DNA of 64,000 nt. It comes from Euphorbia lathyris (lineage: Eukaryota; Streptophyta; Magnoliopsida; Malpighiales; Euphorbiaceae). Location: the NCBI RefSeq assembly GCF_963576675.1, contig NC_088913.1:1493001-1557000 (forward strand). Reading direction: 5' to 3'. The notes under the pieces were generated by a model. It ran no database searches. It saw only the letters and a list, made by a program, of their open reading frames with translations, and was not told the origin of the DNA. Within the stretch, counting starts at the first letter, position 1. Each line of letters starts with the position of its first letter. This document shows positions 23,130 to 32,953 of this stretch, piece after piece. The position numbers were made by a program, and so were the translations under genes.

Positions 23130-24430
23130 TGTTGAAACACATTTCCACATAATTTTGATTTGACAAAATTGTTTAAGTATAATTGAAATACATATTCTAA
23201 ACACACTAAGTTTAAATGCTTTGATTTATTCTACTAATGTGTTTGTTCAATGTTGAGTTAAATTGCTTATAAGATACAAGAATTAAAAGGCCCAAGCCCA
23301 CTACAATTGTCAAAGCCCAAGTCAAACAACTCAGTACAATTGGGCCCGCGTTTGTCAAAACGTTGTCGCTTTGGACAAAACGCAACTCAGCAAGAGAATG
23401 ATCTAGAAGACCTTTGGGAACAACTTCAAGATGAAGCTGCTGAGTAGTCTCGACAAAGCGTACAAGACAGCAGCTGGCCAATGAAAACTTGCAGACAAAG
23501 TATTTCTACTTTAGGTAAAGTTCAGACGACACAGTATGCTGTCTAGTTGACTTTATCATAAAAGAAGAGACATTCTGCTGAGCTGACCGAGGACAGAAGA
23601 TACACAAATCTGATTGGCCGAGAGCTCTGAGCAAGTTAGGATGACAACGACAGGAAGACGTTTCCCTCCAACGGTTATTTCGAAATTCGAAATGACCGAT
23701 GCCCAGACGTCTCTATAAATAGTGCCATCAGAAGATTCATTTCACATAGAACTTGATCAAGCCATTACGCTGACCAAATTTCTACACAAGTTCTGCAAGC
23801 AAGAAGCAAAGCAAATCTTACACTACAATTCATACATTTGTGTAAAAGTCTAGAGTGATTATTTCAATCGTCTAAAGTGTCTTAGCAAATCATTGTATAG
23901 GACAAAACACTTATCATTTCTAGAGATAGAAAGGAGAGGCTGAGTACTCGGTTATAGTACTCAGCGAGAGATTAGGATTGAGTAGAGGTATAGAGGAAGG
24001 TACTCTTGTCATACTCAGTTGCTAAGATTGTAAAAGGTTTGAGGCTCTACCTTTAAAGAGCTCAGTAGATTCGAAATCTCAGAACGTGTTCCGGGGACAG
24101 GACGTAGGCTTAGAAGAAGCCGAACCTGGATAAATCTGCTGAGTATCTTGCTTGCTTAAAATAACCAAAAACTGACCAAGTGAAGAGGTCAAGTTGAGTT
24201 GTGCGTGTTAAACATCTGAGCTCAGGAATAGACTCTAAGTGCTATCTCCTGACTCAAGCTAAGAAACTGACCTAGTCACCAGTTGACTAAGCCAGTATCT
24301 TGCTGTTTACTCAGCGCCGTTGTTAAAACCTTTTTCCTTAGAAAAAGAAGTCTGCCCTAATTGCGAAAAAGTTTAAATAGTTCCTAACCCCCCCTTGGAA
24401 CTATACTTGCAACCTTACAAGGGACCAACA
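23130..24430 (+). repeat. Copia 5' LTR (1301 bp)
   Basis: TG...CA ends, with TATAAATA at 23714-23721 as probable U3/R promoter. It is nearly identical to the 3' LTR, except that the 3' copy lacks a 172-bp piece (between GGAA repeats at 24225 and 24397) and has an extra stretch of about 30 bp near 37149. Confidence 0.95.
23714..23721 (+). promoter_or_regulatory. TATA box of copia 5' LTR
   Basis: TATAAATA in ctctataaatagtgcc, the likely transcription start region of the element. The same sequence is in the 3' LTR at 36715-36722. Confidence 0.7.
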
Positions 24431-24432
24431 AG

Positions 24433-24444
24433 TGGTATCAGAGC
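24433..24444 (+). other. Primer binding site (initiator tRNA-Met)
   Basis: TGGTATCAGAGC two bases after the 5' LTR end. This is the standard plant copia priming site, complementary to the 3' end of initiator tRNA-Met. Confidence 0.95.
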
Positions 24445-24492
24445 TTAAAAGCTCACTGTAAAAGGTCTAACAACCTTGAGCTGATCTCTACC

Positions 24493-26232
24493 ATGGGCAA
24501 AAACAGCACTCAGTTTCTCCCTGGAAACCAAACAACTCAGATATTGCCTGAGGGGATGTCCATTACTAGGCCTCCCCTATTCTTCGGGTCAAACTATACC
24601 TTCTGGAAGAATAGGATGAAAAATTTCATTCAGGCCACAAACATGAGTGCCTGGCTATCAATAGTCCAAGGCCCATTTGTACCTGTCGAAGTTGTGGCTG
24701 GCCAAACAGTTGTAAAAGCTGAGGCCAAATGGACAGAGGATGATCTTAAGAAGCTCCAAAATCACGCTTCGGTTATCAATATGCTTCACTGTGCGCTCGA
24801 TGCTGCAGAATATAATAAAATCTCAGGTTGTGAGTCGGCACAAGAGATCTGGAAAAAGCTGGAAGTCACCTACGAGGGAACCAATAAAGTAAAGGAGTCC
24901 AAGGTGAATCGGCAGATGAGACTGTACGAGCTGTTCGAGATGAACAATGATGAGGGCATTTCAGATATGAATGCAAGGTTCACCAACATCATTAATGAGC
25001 TCAAGAGACTTGGGAAAATCTTCACTGAGGAAGAACAAGTCAAAAAGATACTCAGGAGTCTTCCTAAAGACTGGCAAGCAAAGAAGACAGCGGTTGAGGA
25101 AGCTCAGGATTTAACCACCTACAAATATGATGAACTCATCGGCTCGTTGCTGACCCATGAGATATCCATGAAAAACTTTGAGGTGAAGGAAAAATCTGAA
25201 GACAAGAAGCAGAAATCCCTTGTCATGAAAGCTGACTCCACTGATGGGAGCTCAACTGATGATGAGGAGATGGCTATGTTCACAAGGAAGATGAAAAGGC
25301 TACTCAGGAAAAATGACAAATACTCTAAGAAGCCTTACAGAAAGTTTGATAAGTATAAAGCTGACTCAAGCGACAAAAAATACAAAAAGGACAGCTCAAA
25401 GCCCATTACATGCTTTGAGTGCCATCAAACTGGCCATATTAAGTCAAGCTGCCCCACACTGAGGAAAGACAAGAAGAACGGGAAGAAGGCAATGGTGGCT
25501 ACTTGGAGCGACAGTGATGAGTCTTCATCTACAGAAACTGAGGCCACCAAGTCAGCGAAGATATGCTTCATGGCTGACGAACTTGCTGAGCCATGCGTCT
25601 CTGAGCATGCTGACCTATCCGTCGCATCAGATGACGAGGAGCAATCAAATGAGGTAATTTCTCTTCCCCAGCTCAGAAATGATATGGTTAATGCCCTGAG
25701 TGATCTCTACACACTTGTCAAGAAGTGTAATAAGAAAGTTAGAGCACTCAGCAGGCGCTGTGACGAAGTGGAAGAGGTCAAACTGAGTGACCTCAGATTC
25801 CTTCTTCAGGACAATTCAACTCTGCATGATAACATGAAGATCATACATGAGTCTGTCTCTGAAGTCCAGTCAGTTTCAAAAAAACTGAGAAAGGACGTCA
25901 CAACTATCCAGAACCAACTAAAGGTTCCAAATAAAAGAAACAGTCCTCTGAGAACTCAGTACCAAGGTACTCAGCAGAGATGGAATCCCCAGCGAAAAGT
26001 CCAGTGTGACTTTTGTGGGAAGTTAGGACACACCACTAAGGTGTGCTGGCACGCTCAACACTGGGGTGCTGACAAGTCAGTGAAACATCCTAAACAGAAG
26101 GTCAGCTGTGACTTCTGTGGAAAGAATGGCCATACTGTCCATGTTTGTCACCATAAAATGAAATATGATGCTTTACCTGTTGCACCTAACAAGCAAGGAC
26201 CCAAAAAGAATTGGGTACCTAAAAGTAACTAG
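24493..26232 (+). CDS. gag: Copia gag polyprotein, 579 aa
   Basis: Structural capsid/nucleocapsid protein of the retrotransposon. Residues about 25-230 form the plant copia gag domain (UBN2 type: F-W-K-N-R-M near 36, A-Q-E-I-W-K-K-L, Y-D-E-L-I-G-S-L). Three CCHC zinc knuckles, all C-X2-C-X4-H-X4-C, start near residues 307, 505 and 539; one knuckle is the usual number, so two extra C-terminal ones are notable. Between them is a Lys- and Ser/Asp-rich region and a likely coiled coil (about 400-480). The frame is fully open. It ends TAG at 26230-26232, five bases before the pol ATG and in a different frame. Confidence 0.95.
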   Translation: MGKNSTQFLPGNQTTQILPEGMSITRPPLFFGSNYTFWKNRMKNFIQATNMSAWLSIVQGPFVPVEVVAGQTVVKAEAKWTEDDLKKLQNHASVINMLHCALDAAEYNKISGCESAQEIWKKLEVTYEGTNKVKESKVNRQMRLYELFEMNNDEGISDMNARFTNIINELKRLGKIFTEEEQVKKILRSLPKDWQAKKTAVEEAQDLTTYKYDELIGSLLTHEISMKNFEVKEKSEDKKQKSLVMKADSTDGSSTDDEEMAMFTRKMKRLLRKNDKYSKKPYRKFDKYKADSSDKKYKKDSSKPITCFECHQTGHIKSSCPTLRKDKKNGKKAMVATWSDSDESSSTETEATKSAKICFMADELAEPCVSEHADLSVASDDEEQSNEVISLPQLRNDMVNALSDLYTLVKKCNKKVRALSRRCDEVEEVKLSDLRFLLQDNSTLHDNMKIIHESVSEVQSVSKKLRKDVTTIQNQLKVPNKRNSPLRTQYQGTQQRWNPQRKVQCDFCGKLGHTTKVCWHAQHWGADKSVKHPKQKVSCDFCGKNGHTVHVCHHKMKYDALPVAPNKQGPKKNWVPKSN

Positions 26233-26237
26233 TTACA

Positions 26238-27543
26238 ATGCAGGTAAGCCTGAGATGTGCCGAGAAGTCAAAGATGTGGTATATTGACAGCGCATGCTCA
26301 AGGCATATGACGGGTGATGAAACTCAGTTCATCACGTTTGAACGTAAACGAGGAGGAAGTGTAAGTTTTGGAGACAACAAGAAGGGAAAGATAGTAGGGT
26401 CAGGAACCATCGGAGGTAATCCTACTATTGAATCTGTCTCCCTAGTCAGCGGACTCAAATATAACTTACTCAGCGTAGCTCAGCTATGTGACAATGGGAG
26501 AAAAGTTGTATTTGATGCTACTGGATGTAAAATATACGAGGGTAAAACAAATGAGTTAATATTAACTGCCCCTCGAATAGATAATGTCTTTATGCTAGAC
26601 TTAGAGAAAAAGTTTTCAAAAACTGTGTGCTTAGTATCAAAGGAAGAGAATTCCTGGCTATGGCACAGGAGACTTGGTCATGTAAGCATGGACCTCCTGG
26701 CCAAACTAGCAAGAAAGCAATTGGTTGAGGGACTGCCTGAACTTAAATTTGAAAAAGATCAATTATGCCACGCTTGCCAAGCTGGAAAACAAACCAAACA
26801 ATCTTTTCATAGCAAAAACATTGTCTCAACTAAGCGTCCGTTAGAGTTACTACACTTGGATCTCTTCGGTCCAGTCCAGCCGCTGAGTCTGGGTGGAAGA
26901 AGATTTTCCTTGGTCATTGTAGATGACTTCTCTCGGTACACGTGGGTCATCTTGCTGACCAGCAAGGATGAGACCTTTGAGACATTTTCAAATTTGGTTA
27001 GAAAAATTGAAAATGATAAAGACCTAAAATTAGCTCACATCCCTAGCGATAACGGTGGAGAATTCAAAAACCAAAAGTTTGTTGAATTCTGTGAAGCCAG
27101 CGGCATTGACCATAATTTTTCTGCTCCTAGAACACCTCAACAAAATGGGGTTGTAGAAAGGAAGAACAGAACTCTAGTTGAAATAGCCAGGACAATGCTG
27201 GATGAGCATAGCCTTCCAAAGTATTTTGGGGGAGAGGCTGTTAACACAGCGTGCTATATTCTTAATAGGGCTCTAGTTAGACCTATACTCAAGAAAACCC
27301 CCTATGAACTTTGGAAAGGACGAAAGCCCAATATTGGATACTTTCGTGCCTTTGGCTGTAAATGTTTTATTTTAAATACCAAAGATAGCTTAGCAAAGTT
27401 TGATTCAAAAGCTGATGATGCTATCTTTTTGGGCTACTCAACAAATAGCAAAGCATACAGAGTTTTTAATAAGCGAACTCAAGTTTTAGAAGAGTCAGTA
27501 CATGTAGAGTTCGACGAAACTAACCCTGCAGGTAGATACCAGC
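26238..27543 (+). pseudogene. pol: Copia pol, N-terminal half (protease and integrase), interrupted
   Basis: The frame opens at ATG 26238. The aspartic protease motif is near residue 15 (W-Y-I-D-S-A-C-S-R-H-M-T-G); the usual D-S-G is D-S-A here. Then the integrase: zinc finger with H-R-R-L-G-H and C-H-A-C, and a core with D in L-H-L-D-L-F-G-P, D in D-N-G-G-E-F and E in G-V-V-E-R-K-N-R-T (the DDE triad). The frame runs into the solo LTR after residue 435 and ends there within two codons. The other half resumes in the same frame at 30664, because insert plus TSD is 3120 bp, a multiple of three. Intact pol would have about 1043 residues. Confidence 0.93.
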
Positions 27544-27679
27544 TGTAGACACCGAGTCGGAGGACCTGTGATGAAAACCTGGAAACAAGACGGTTGAAGC
27601 GATTGATTCCGGAATTTAAAAAAAAAAAGAATACATAATAAGGAAGGAAAAGTTACGACGGGTCGCTGTTGCCGGTAAG

Positions 27680-28290
27680 GTGGCTCTCGTATGCTTAGCG
27701 GCATGGCGCGGGTGCTTAGTAGCATCCGGCGCGCGGTCAACGATGGTCGGACACCCGCTCGATGGCACAGGGCGTGCGCCCGGCGTCCGTCGGACGCACG
27801 CGTCCAACCACGAGTGGCACGCGCTCGACGTCCGAGCAATGCTCGGGCCCGGTGGCGCGGTGCGCGCTCTCGTCGTCCGCTGGACGTGCGTGCCCGGCAG
27901 CGCGGAGCGCGCGTTCGGCGGTCGCAACGTGTGGGCGTCCGGCGGCGCGGAACGCGCGCTCGGCGGCCGCGAGGCGTGTACGCCCGACGGTGCGAGGCAC
28001 GCCTCGGTGGCCGTTGGACGAGTGCCCAACCACGTCGGGCGAACGCCCAATGGTCGTTGGGCGAACGTCCAACGAACGTTAGGCGAGCGCCCAACGACGG
28101 TTGGGCACGCCCGCCCAACCTTGCGTTGGGCGTGCGCCCAACCTTACGTTGGGCGCTCGCCCAACCTTTCTTGGGCAATCGCCCAACGATGTTGAGCGAT
28201 AGCCCAACGATGTTGAGCGATAGCCCAACGTAATGTTGGGCGGCCGCCCAACATGCCTTGGGCGACGCCCGATTTTACTCGGGCGTCGCC
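27680..28290. repeat. GC-rich hairpin array in U3 of the solo LTR
   Basis: Very GC-rich for this window. From about 28010 to 28290 alternating gcccaac and gttgggc motifs form a chain of many short inverted repeats, for example cgcccaacgatgttgagcga repeated at 28190-28225. The overlapping open frames on both strands are a composition effect. Confidence 0.8.
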
Positions 28291-28314
28291 CATTGGTCCG
28301 GAGACCCGTTTGCC

Positions 28315-28322
28315 TATAAAAG
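28315..28322 (+). promoter_or_regulatory. TATA box of the solo LTR
   Basis: TATAAAAG in tgcctataaaaggcacgg, at the border between the GC-rich U3 array and the AT-rich remainder. This fits the U3/R promoter of an LTR. Confidence 0.7.
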
Positions 28323-30663
28323 GCACGGATCCCCATGCATTTGGAAGAGGATTCTTTTGGAGCTTTCTCACTCTAAACATTTTTAGAGAGAGAAAGTCAA
28401 TTTTTTGGAGAAAATATTTTTTTTTCCAAAAAAATCCAAATTTTCCCAAAGTTAAATTTTCACTAAAAAACACAAAAAACCGGAAAATCACGACTCGTGG
28501 AATCAATCGGCTTCGACTGTCAGATACCGAATTTAAGGTATTATTCGAGGACTAGACTCTTTTATTTTATTTAATTTATTCCTTTCCTTTATTTATTTTT
28601 ATGTTATAGTTTTTATTTATTTAGTTATTCATTTATTTTATCACGTTTTATTTAATTTGGCGTATTTATTTAATTTTCGTCTCGTGTTGAATAAAATTTG
28701 GTTTTGCTTTAAAATAAAAAACCTCGTTTTGATATCCCAATACGAACCGTGATCCGATAAAAATGTAGTTCGGGTATTAAAAACGTTGTAATTATAAGTT
28801 TTAATTTAAAGGAATTTCCGAATAATGTTTTCAAATAAAAACGTCGTTTTAGGAACTTCCGTTATTGACTATGATCCATTTTTGGTAGTTCGGAAATCCA
28901 AAACGATTGAATTAGACTTAATTTAAAGCCTTTGAATAAATCTGGAAACAGTTGGAGTGGTTCTGTAATTTTCCGTTTATGTCACTAATTGCTGTTTACC
29001 GACGGATTTTCCGTCGGTAAATCTGCTGGAATGTCAAAAATGTTGTTTTGGTCCCTCCTTCTTAACTTTTGAGCCTTTGATCCTTTACATATATATGTAT
29101 AGTTATGTAATATATGTTTTCAAACTATTTTTTGACATTTGGTATATATAATTATTTAGGATGTTTGGATATCATTTTTTATTTTATTTTTAAACATAAG
29201 TATATGTATATAGATCTTTTCTTTTCTTTTTCTTTTTCTTAAATGGTAATGAATCTCATTTTAAAAGAATATTTACTTGGGGTTTTGGGAGTGATTAATT
29301 AGTGGATAAATATATATTATTTTTTACATTTAAAATTACATTAGTTATGTATATATATACTTTTGGGATATTTGGGGTTATATTAGTTATTATTAAATAA
29401 AACTATTTTGGGGATAAATGTTATTTTCTTATCTAGGAGTTTTATTTACTATTTTCACATGTTTAAAGTATAAATGTATTATATTTAGTATTTTCATATA
29501 TGTATTATATAGTCTCTTTTCATTAACTTTTATTTCATGTTTCCTTTTTGGATTAAAATGTATATATATATGCTCATATTATTTTCTTTATTCTTTTGGG
29601 CCATTTAGGGGTCCATATGTCAAATGGGCTTTATTTGGGAGTGAATTTTGGTTCAAATATGTTTATTATTGTAATTATGACAAGTAGAGAATCCATTAAG
29701 GAAAATGGGGAAAATAAATCACAAAAAGAGTTTTCTATTTAATTATTTGAACTAGTGAATTTTTAGAGGTTCCTAATGTAAATAAATAGTGTTTTCTCGA
29801 CATTTCAAATCGTTTCTTAAAATACCACGTTTTAAAACCTTAGTCCGTTCCAACGGCGGATTAAGCGAACCTTGTAATTAAAATCGTTTTCATTGTAAAT
29901 AATGAAGTTTTGAATCGTTTTCTTAAAGGATTTGTACAAAATAAAATTGACTTGTATGTTTAACCACGTTTTCTTATTAAAGGTTTTTATCTCAATGTTT
30001 TCAAACACTCGAGTCGTTCCAACGGCGATTCGGGTGAACTTCATCAAACGGGGTTTTAAAACGCACCTAAATCGTTCCAACCGCGATTAAGGTGCGAACC
30101 ATGTAAATAAACTCGTTTTGGGGAAATAAGTTAGAATTAACTCGCAACACGACATGTAAATCACGTTGTAAATAAACCACTTCTTCCTTCCTCCCCTCTC
30201 TTTTATATTGAACTGATGTAAATGGGTGATTCTTTACTAAAGTGGCTTTTCAATAATATATGCTCAAAACGGTTTTCAAAATGAGAAAGAAAGGGTTTCA
30301 AATGAATTTTAAACTTAAAGAAATATGCGATTAGTCCGTTATCGCCTAACATGCTGAGTAGGAGGCCGGTGGTTCATAACCGGGCGATGTCGGGGTGCCT
30401 AGTAGCCTTTCTTCGGAAAGGAGCTAGCCTTCTCGGCTCGTACCCAAGTTTTCCGAACCCACACCGGTCTCCCGCAAGGGATCGGTGTTCATTTTTCCAT
30501 TCGTGGGTGGCGACTCTTTCATATCTCCGAGCTCCGGTCCTGCTGAGCAGCTTGATTCCACGATTGGTTGCTTTCGGCGCCAATCACCGCTTACGTCGCC
30601 ATGAGGTGTCCACCCTCCGGTCCGCCCGGGAGATTAGGCCACGGCACCTCGTCTAACACCAGC

Positions 30664-32489
30664 CGTTGACCGAAGATGATCCACACTCAGTAACCACCGC
30701 TGACCAAGAACCAGCTACTGAGTCATTCACGAAAAGGCTGACCAAGAGTAAGAGTGAACCTAAGATTACTTTTACTGACCCATCTACTTCTGCAGAGATT
30801 GTTGAAACACAGACAACACAAGACATAAATCTACCTAAAGAGATAAGGATTCCAAGAGGGCACTCAGAGAGTGCAATCCTTGATTCTGCTGGGAATACCC
30901 TGATGACAAGGAATCAACTCAAGAAGTACCTCAGCAATGTTGCTTTCGTCTCAGTTCAAGAACCGAAGAATTTCGCTGAAGCTGAGTACGATGAATTCTG
31001 GATGAACGCAATGCAAGAGGAGCTCGATCAATTCAGACGAAACGATGTATGGGAGCTAGTTCCTCATCCAAAGAGTCAAAAGACCATTGGAACAAGATGG
31101 GTCTTCAGGAACAAGATGGATGAACAAGGGAATGTAGTCAGGAACAAAGCAAGGCTTGTAGCTCAGGGCTACAGTCAGCAAGAAGGTATTGACTACGGTG
31201 AGACCTTTGCCCCAGTGGCAAGGCTAGAGGCAATTAGAATTCTATGTGCATATGCATCTTACATGATCTTTAAATTATTCCAAATGGATGTCAAAAGTGC
31301 ATTTCTTAATGGAGTTATAAACGAGGAGGTTTATGTTAATCAACCTCTAGGTTTTGAGGACCCTAAATTCCCAAACCACGTTTACAAACTCAAAAAGGCT
31401 TTGTACGGCCTCAAGCAAGCACCACGTGCTTGGTATGAGAGGCTGACCAGTTTCCTGCTGACTAGAAATTACGTCAGGGGCAAAGCTGATACAACCTTAT
31501 TCATTAAGAGAAAGGGTAAAGATACCCTGTTGGCCCAAATTTATGTTGATGATATAATATTTGGTGCAACTAACGAATCAATGTGCAAGGAGTTTAGCAA
31601 ACAAATGCAGACTGAGTTTGAAATGTCCATGATGGGAGAACTCAACTTCTTCCTCGGTCTTCAAATTAAACAAGGAAAAAATGGCATCTTCATCAGTCAA
31701 GCCAAATATGCCAAGGAGATATTAAAGAAATATGACTTGGAAAATTGCAAGCCAATATCTACTCCTATGGGCACTGACACTGTCCTCTGCATTGACGAGA
31801 ATGGTAAGTCAGTAGACAGCAAATTATATCGAGGTATGATAGGCTCTCTACTTTACTTAACAACCAGTAGACCAGACATTCAGTTTTCAGTATGCTATTG
31901 TGCTAGATATCAATCTAACCCTAAGGAATCTCATTACATTGCTGTAAAAAGAATCCTTAGATATTTGCAAAGCTCATTGAACGCAGGTTTATGGTATCCC
32001 AATACTCATGATTTCACACTCATCGGATACACTGACGCTGACTATGGACGGGATAAGCTGGAACGTAAAAGCACCTCTGGAGGATGTCACTTCTTAGGAA
32101 GCTGTCTTGTATCCTGGTTCAGCAAAAAGCAGGCGTCAGTAGCCTTGTCTGCCACTGAAGCTGAGTACATTGCTGCTGGTCATTGTGCTGCTCAAGTCCT
32201 ATGGATTAAGCAACAGCTTGAAGACTATGGTGTTCAAACAAAGACAATTGAAGTCAAATGTGACAACAAAAGTGCAATTGATCTTTCAAAGAACCCAATT
32301 CAACACAGCAGAATGAAGCATGTCAGCATCAGACATCACTTCATTAGAGACCATGTACTCAAGGGTGAGATCAAGCTGACCTTTGTCCCAACGGACGAGC
32401 AGCTTGCGGATATCTTCACGAAGCCACTGGCTCGTGAGCAGTTTAGCATACTGAGAGAAGCTATTGGTATGTTTAATCCTCTTCAGTAA
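30664..32489 (+). pseudogene. pol: Copia pol, C-terminal half (reverse transcriptase and RNase H)
   Basis: Continues the pol frame after the solo LTR and second CCAGC. The reverse transcriptase has [41 protein letters not shown] and the catalytic Y-V-D-D-I-I-F-G. The RNase H has Y-T-D-A-D-Y, S-T-S-G-G and S-A-T-E-A-E-Y, and the usual end D-I-F-T-K-P-L. No stops or frameshifts lie within this half, so the domain is recently active in origin. It is listed as pseudogene only because the insertion separates it from protease and integrase. Confidence 0.93.
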
Positions 32490-32848
32490 ATTCCTGAACT
32501 AAATGAATATGCATGCTGAGTGAATTACTATGCTGAATGATTGTTTTTGCTGTGTACTCATTGAAATTAATTAAACAGCAAATACTGAGTAAACTTGCAC
32601 ACTGAGTAAGTTAGTTTAAACTTAAACTTAGAAATCATCCCATTATGCAATACTGACCACTCAGAATATAAAACGATTAGTATTCTAAACGCTGAGTGTT
32701 ATATCCGTTAGAATAATTGCAAAAGCACGCGTATAGCCACCTAGGATGACGTACGCGCCGAATGTGTCATAAATGCTAGGATTATTATCGGTTTAAAATC
32801 CCGAGGCAGAACTGACACATGGATTCGATAAGATCCATTTCTCACCTC

Positions 32849-32856
32849 TATAAATA
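32849..32856 (+). promoter_or_regulatory. Internal TATA box before the third ORF of the copia element
   Basis: TATAAATA in ctctataaataatgggt, 98 bp before the ATG at 32954, followed by a CT/A-rich leader. The position would give an untranslated leader of about 60-70 bases. This suggests that the third ORF has its own promoter and does not depend on the full-length transcript. Confidence 0.55.
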
Positions 32857-32953
32857 ATGGGTAATTCCCTATTTTTATTCTTTACGCTTATCGAACTCTC
32901 TGGCAAAGAAATTCTTTCTCTAAAAAACCCTCTAAGCTCTCAAATCTTCAACA

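Larger units (their letters stand above)
27544..30658 (+). mobile_element. Solo LTR (3115 bp) inserted in copia pol (inner element of the nest)
   Basis: Starts TGTAGACACCGAGTCGGAGG and ends CTCGTCTAACA, the TG...CA ends of an LTR, with the perfect 5-bp duplication CCAGC at 27539-27543 and 30659-30663. It contains a TATA box (28315-28322) and no internal retrotransposon genes, so it is a single LTR left by LTR-LTR recombination, not a whole element. The length and end sequence suggest a long-LTR Ty3/gypsy family of the Tat/Ogre type; this is an inference. Its orientation follows the TATA box. Confidence 0.88.

Noticed and set aside
27495..28336. Many overlapping open frames of 85-227 codons on both strands
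   Set aside because: They lie in the GC-rich hairpin array of the solo LTR. Open frames in all phases, with Arg-, Ala- and Pro-rich low-complexity products, are a composition effect.
30351..30656. Gene-like GC-rich stretch, possible rRNA or captured gene
   Set aside because: It is the 3' end of the solo LTR and stops exactly at the CA terminus and TSD. Neither strand reads as a known protein or rRNA.
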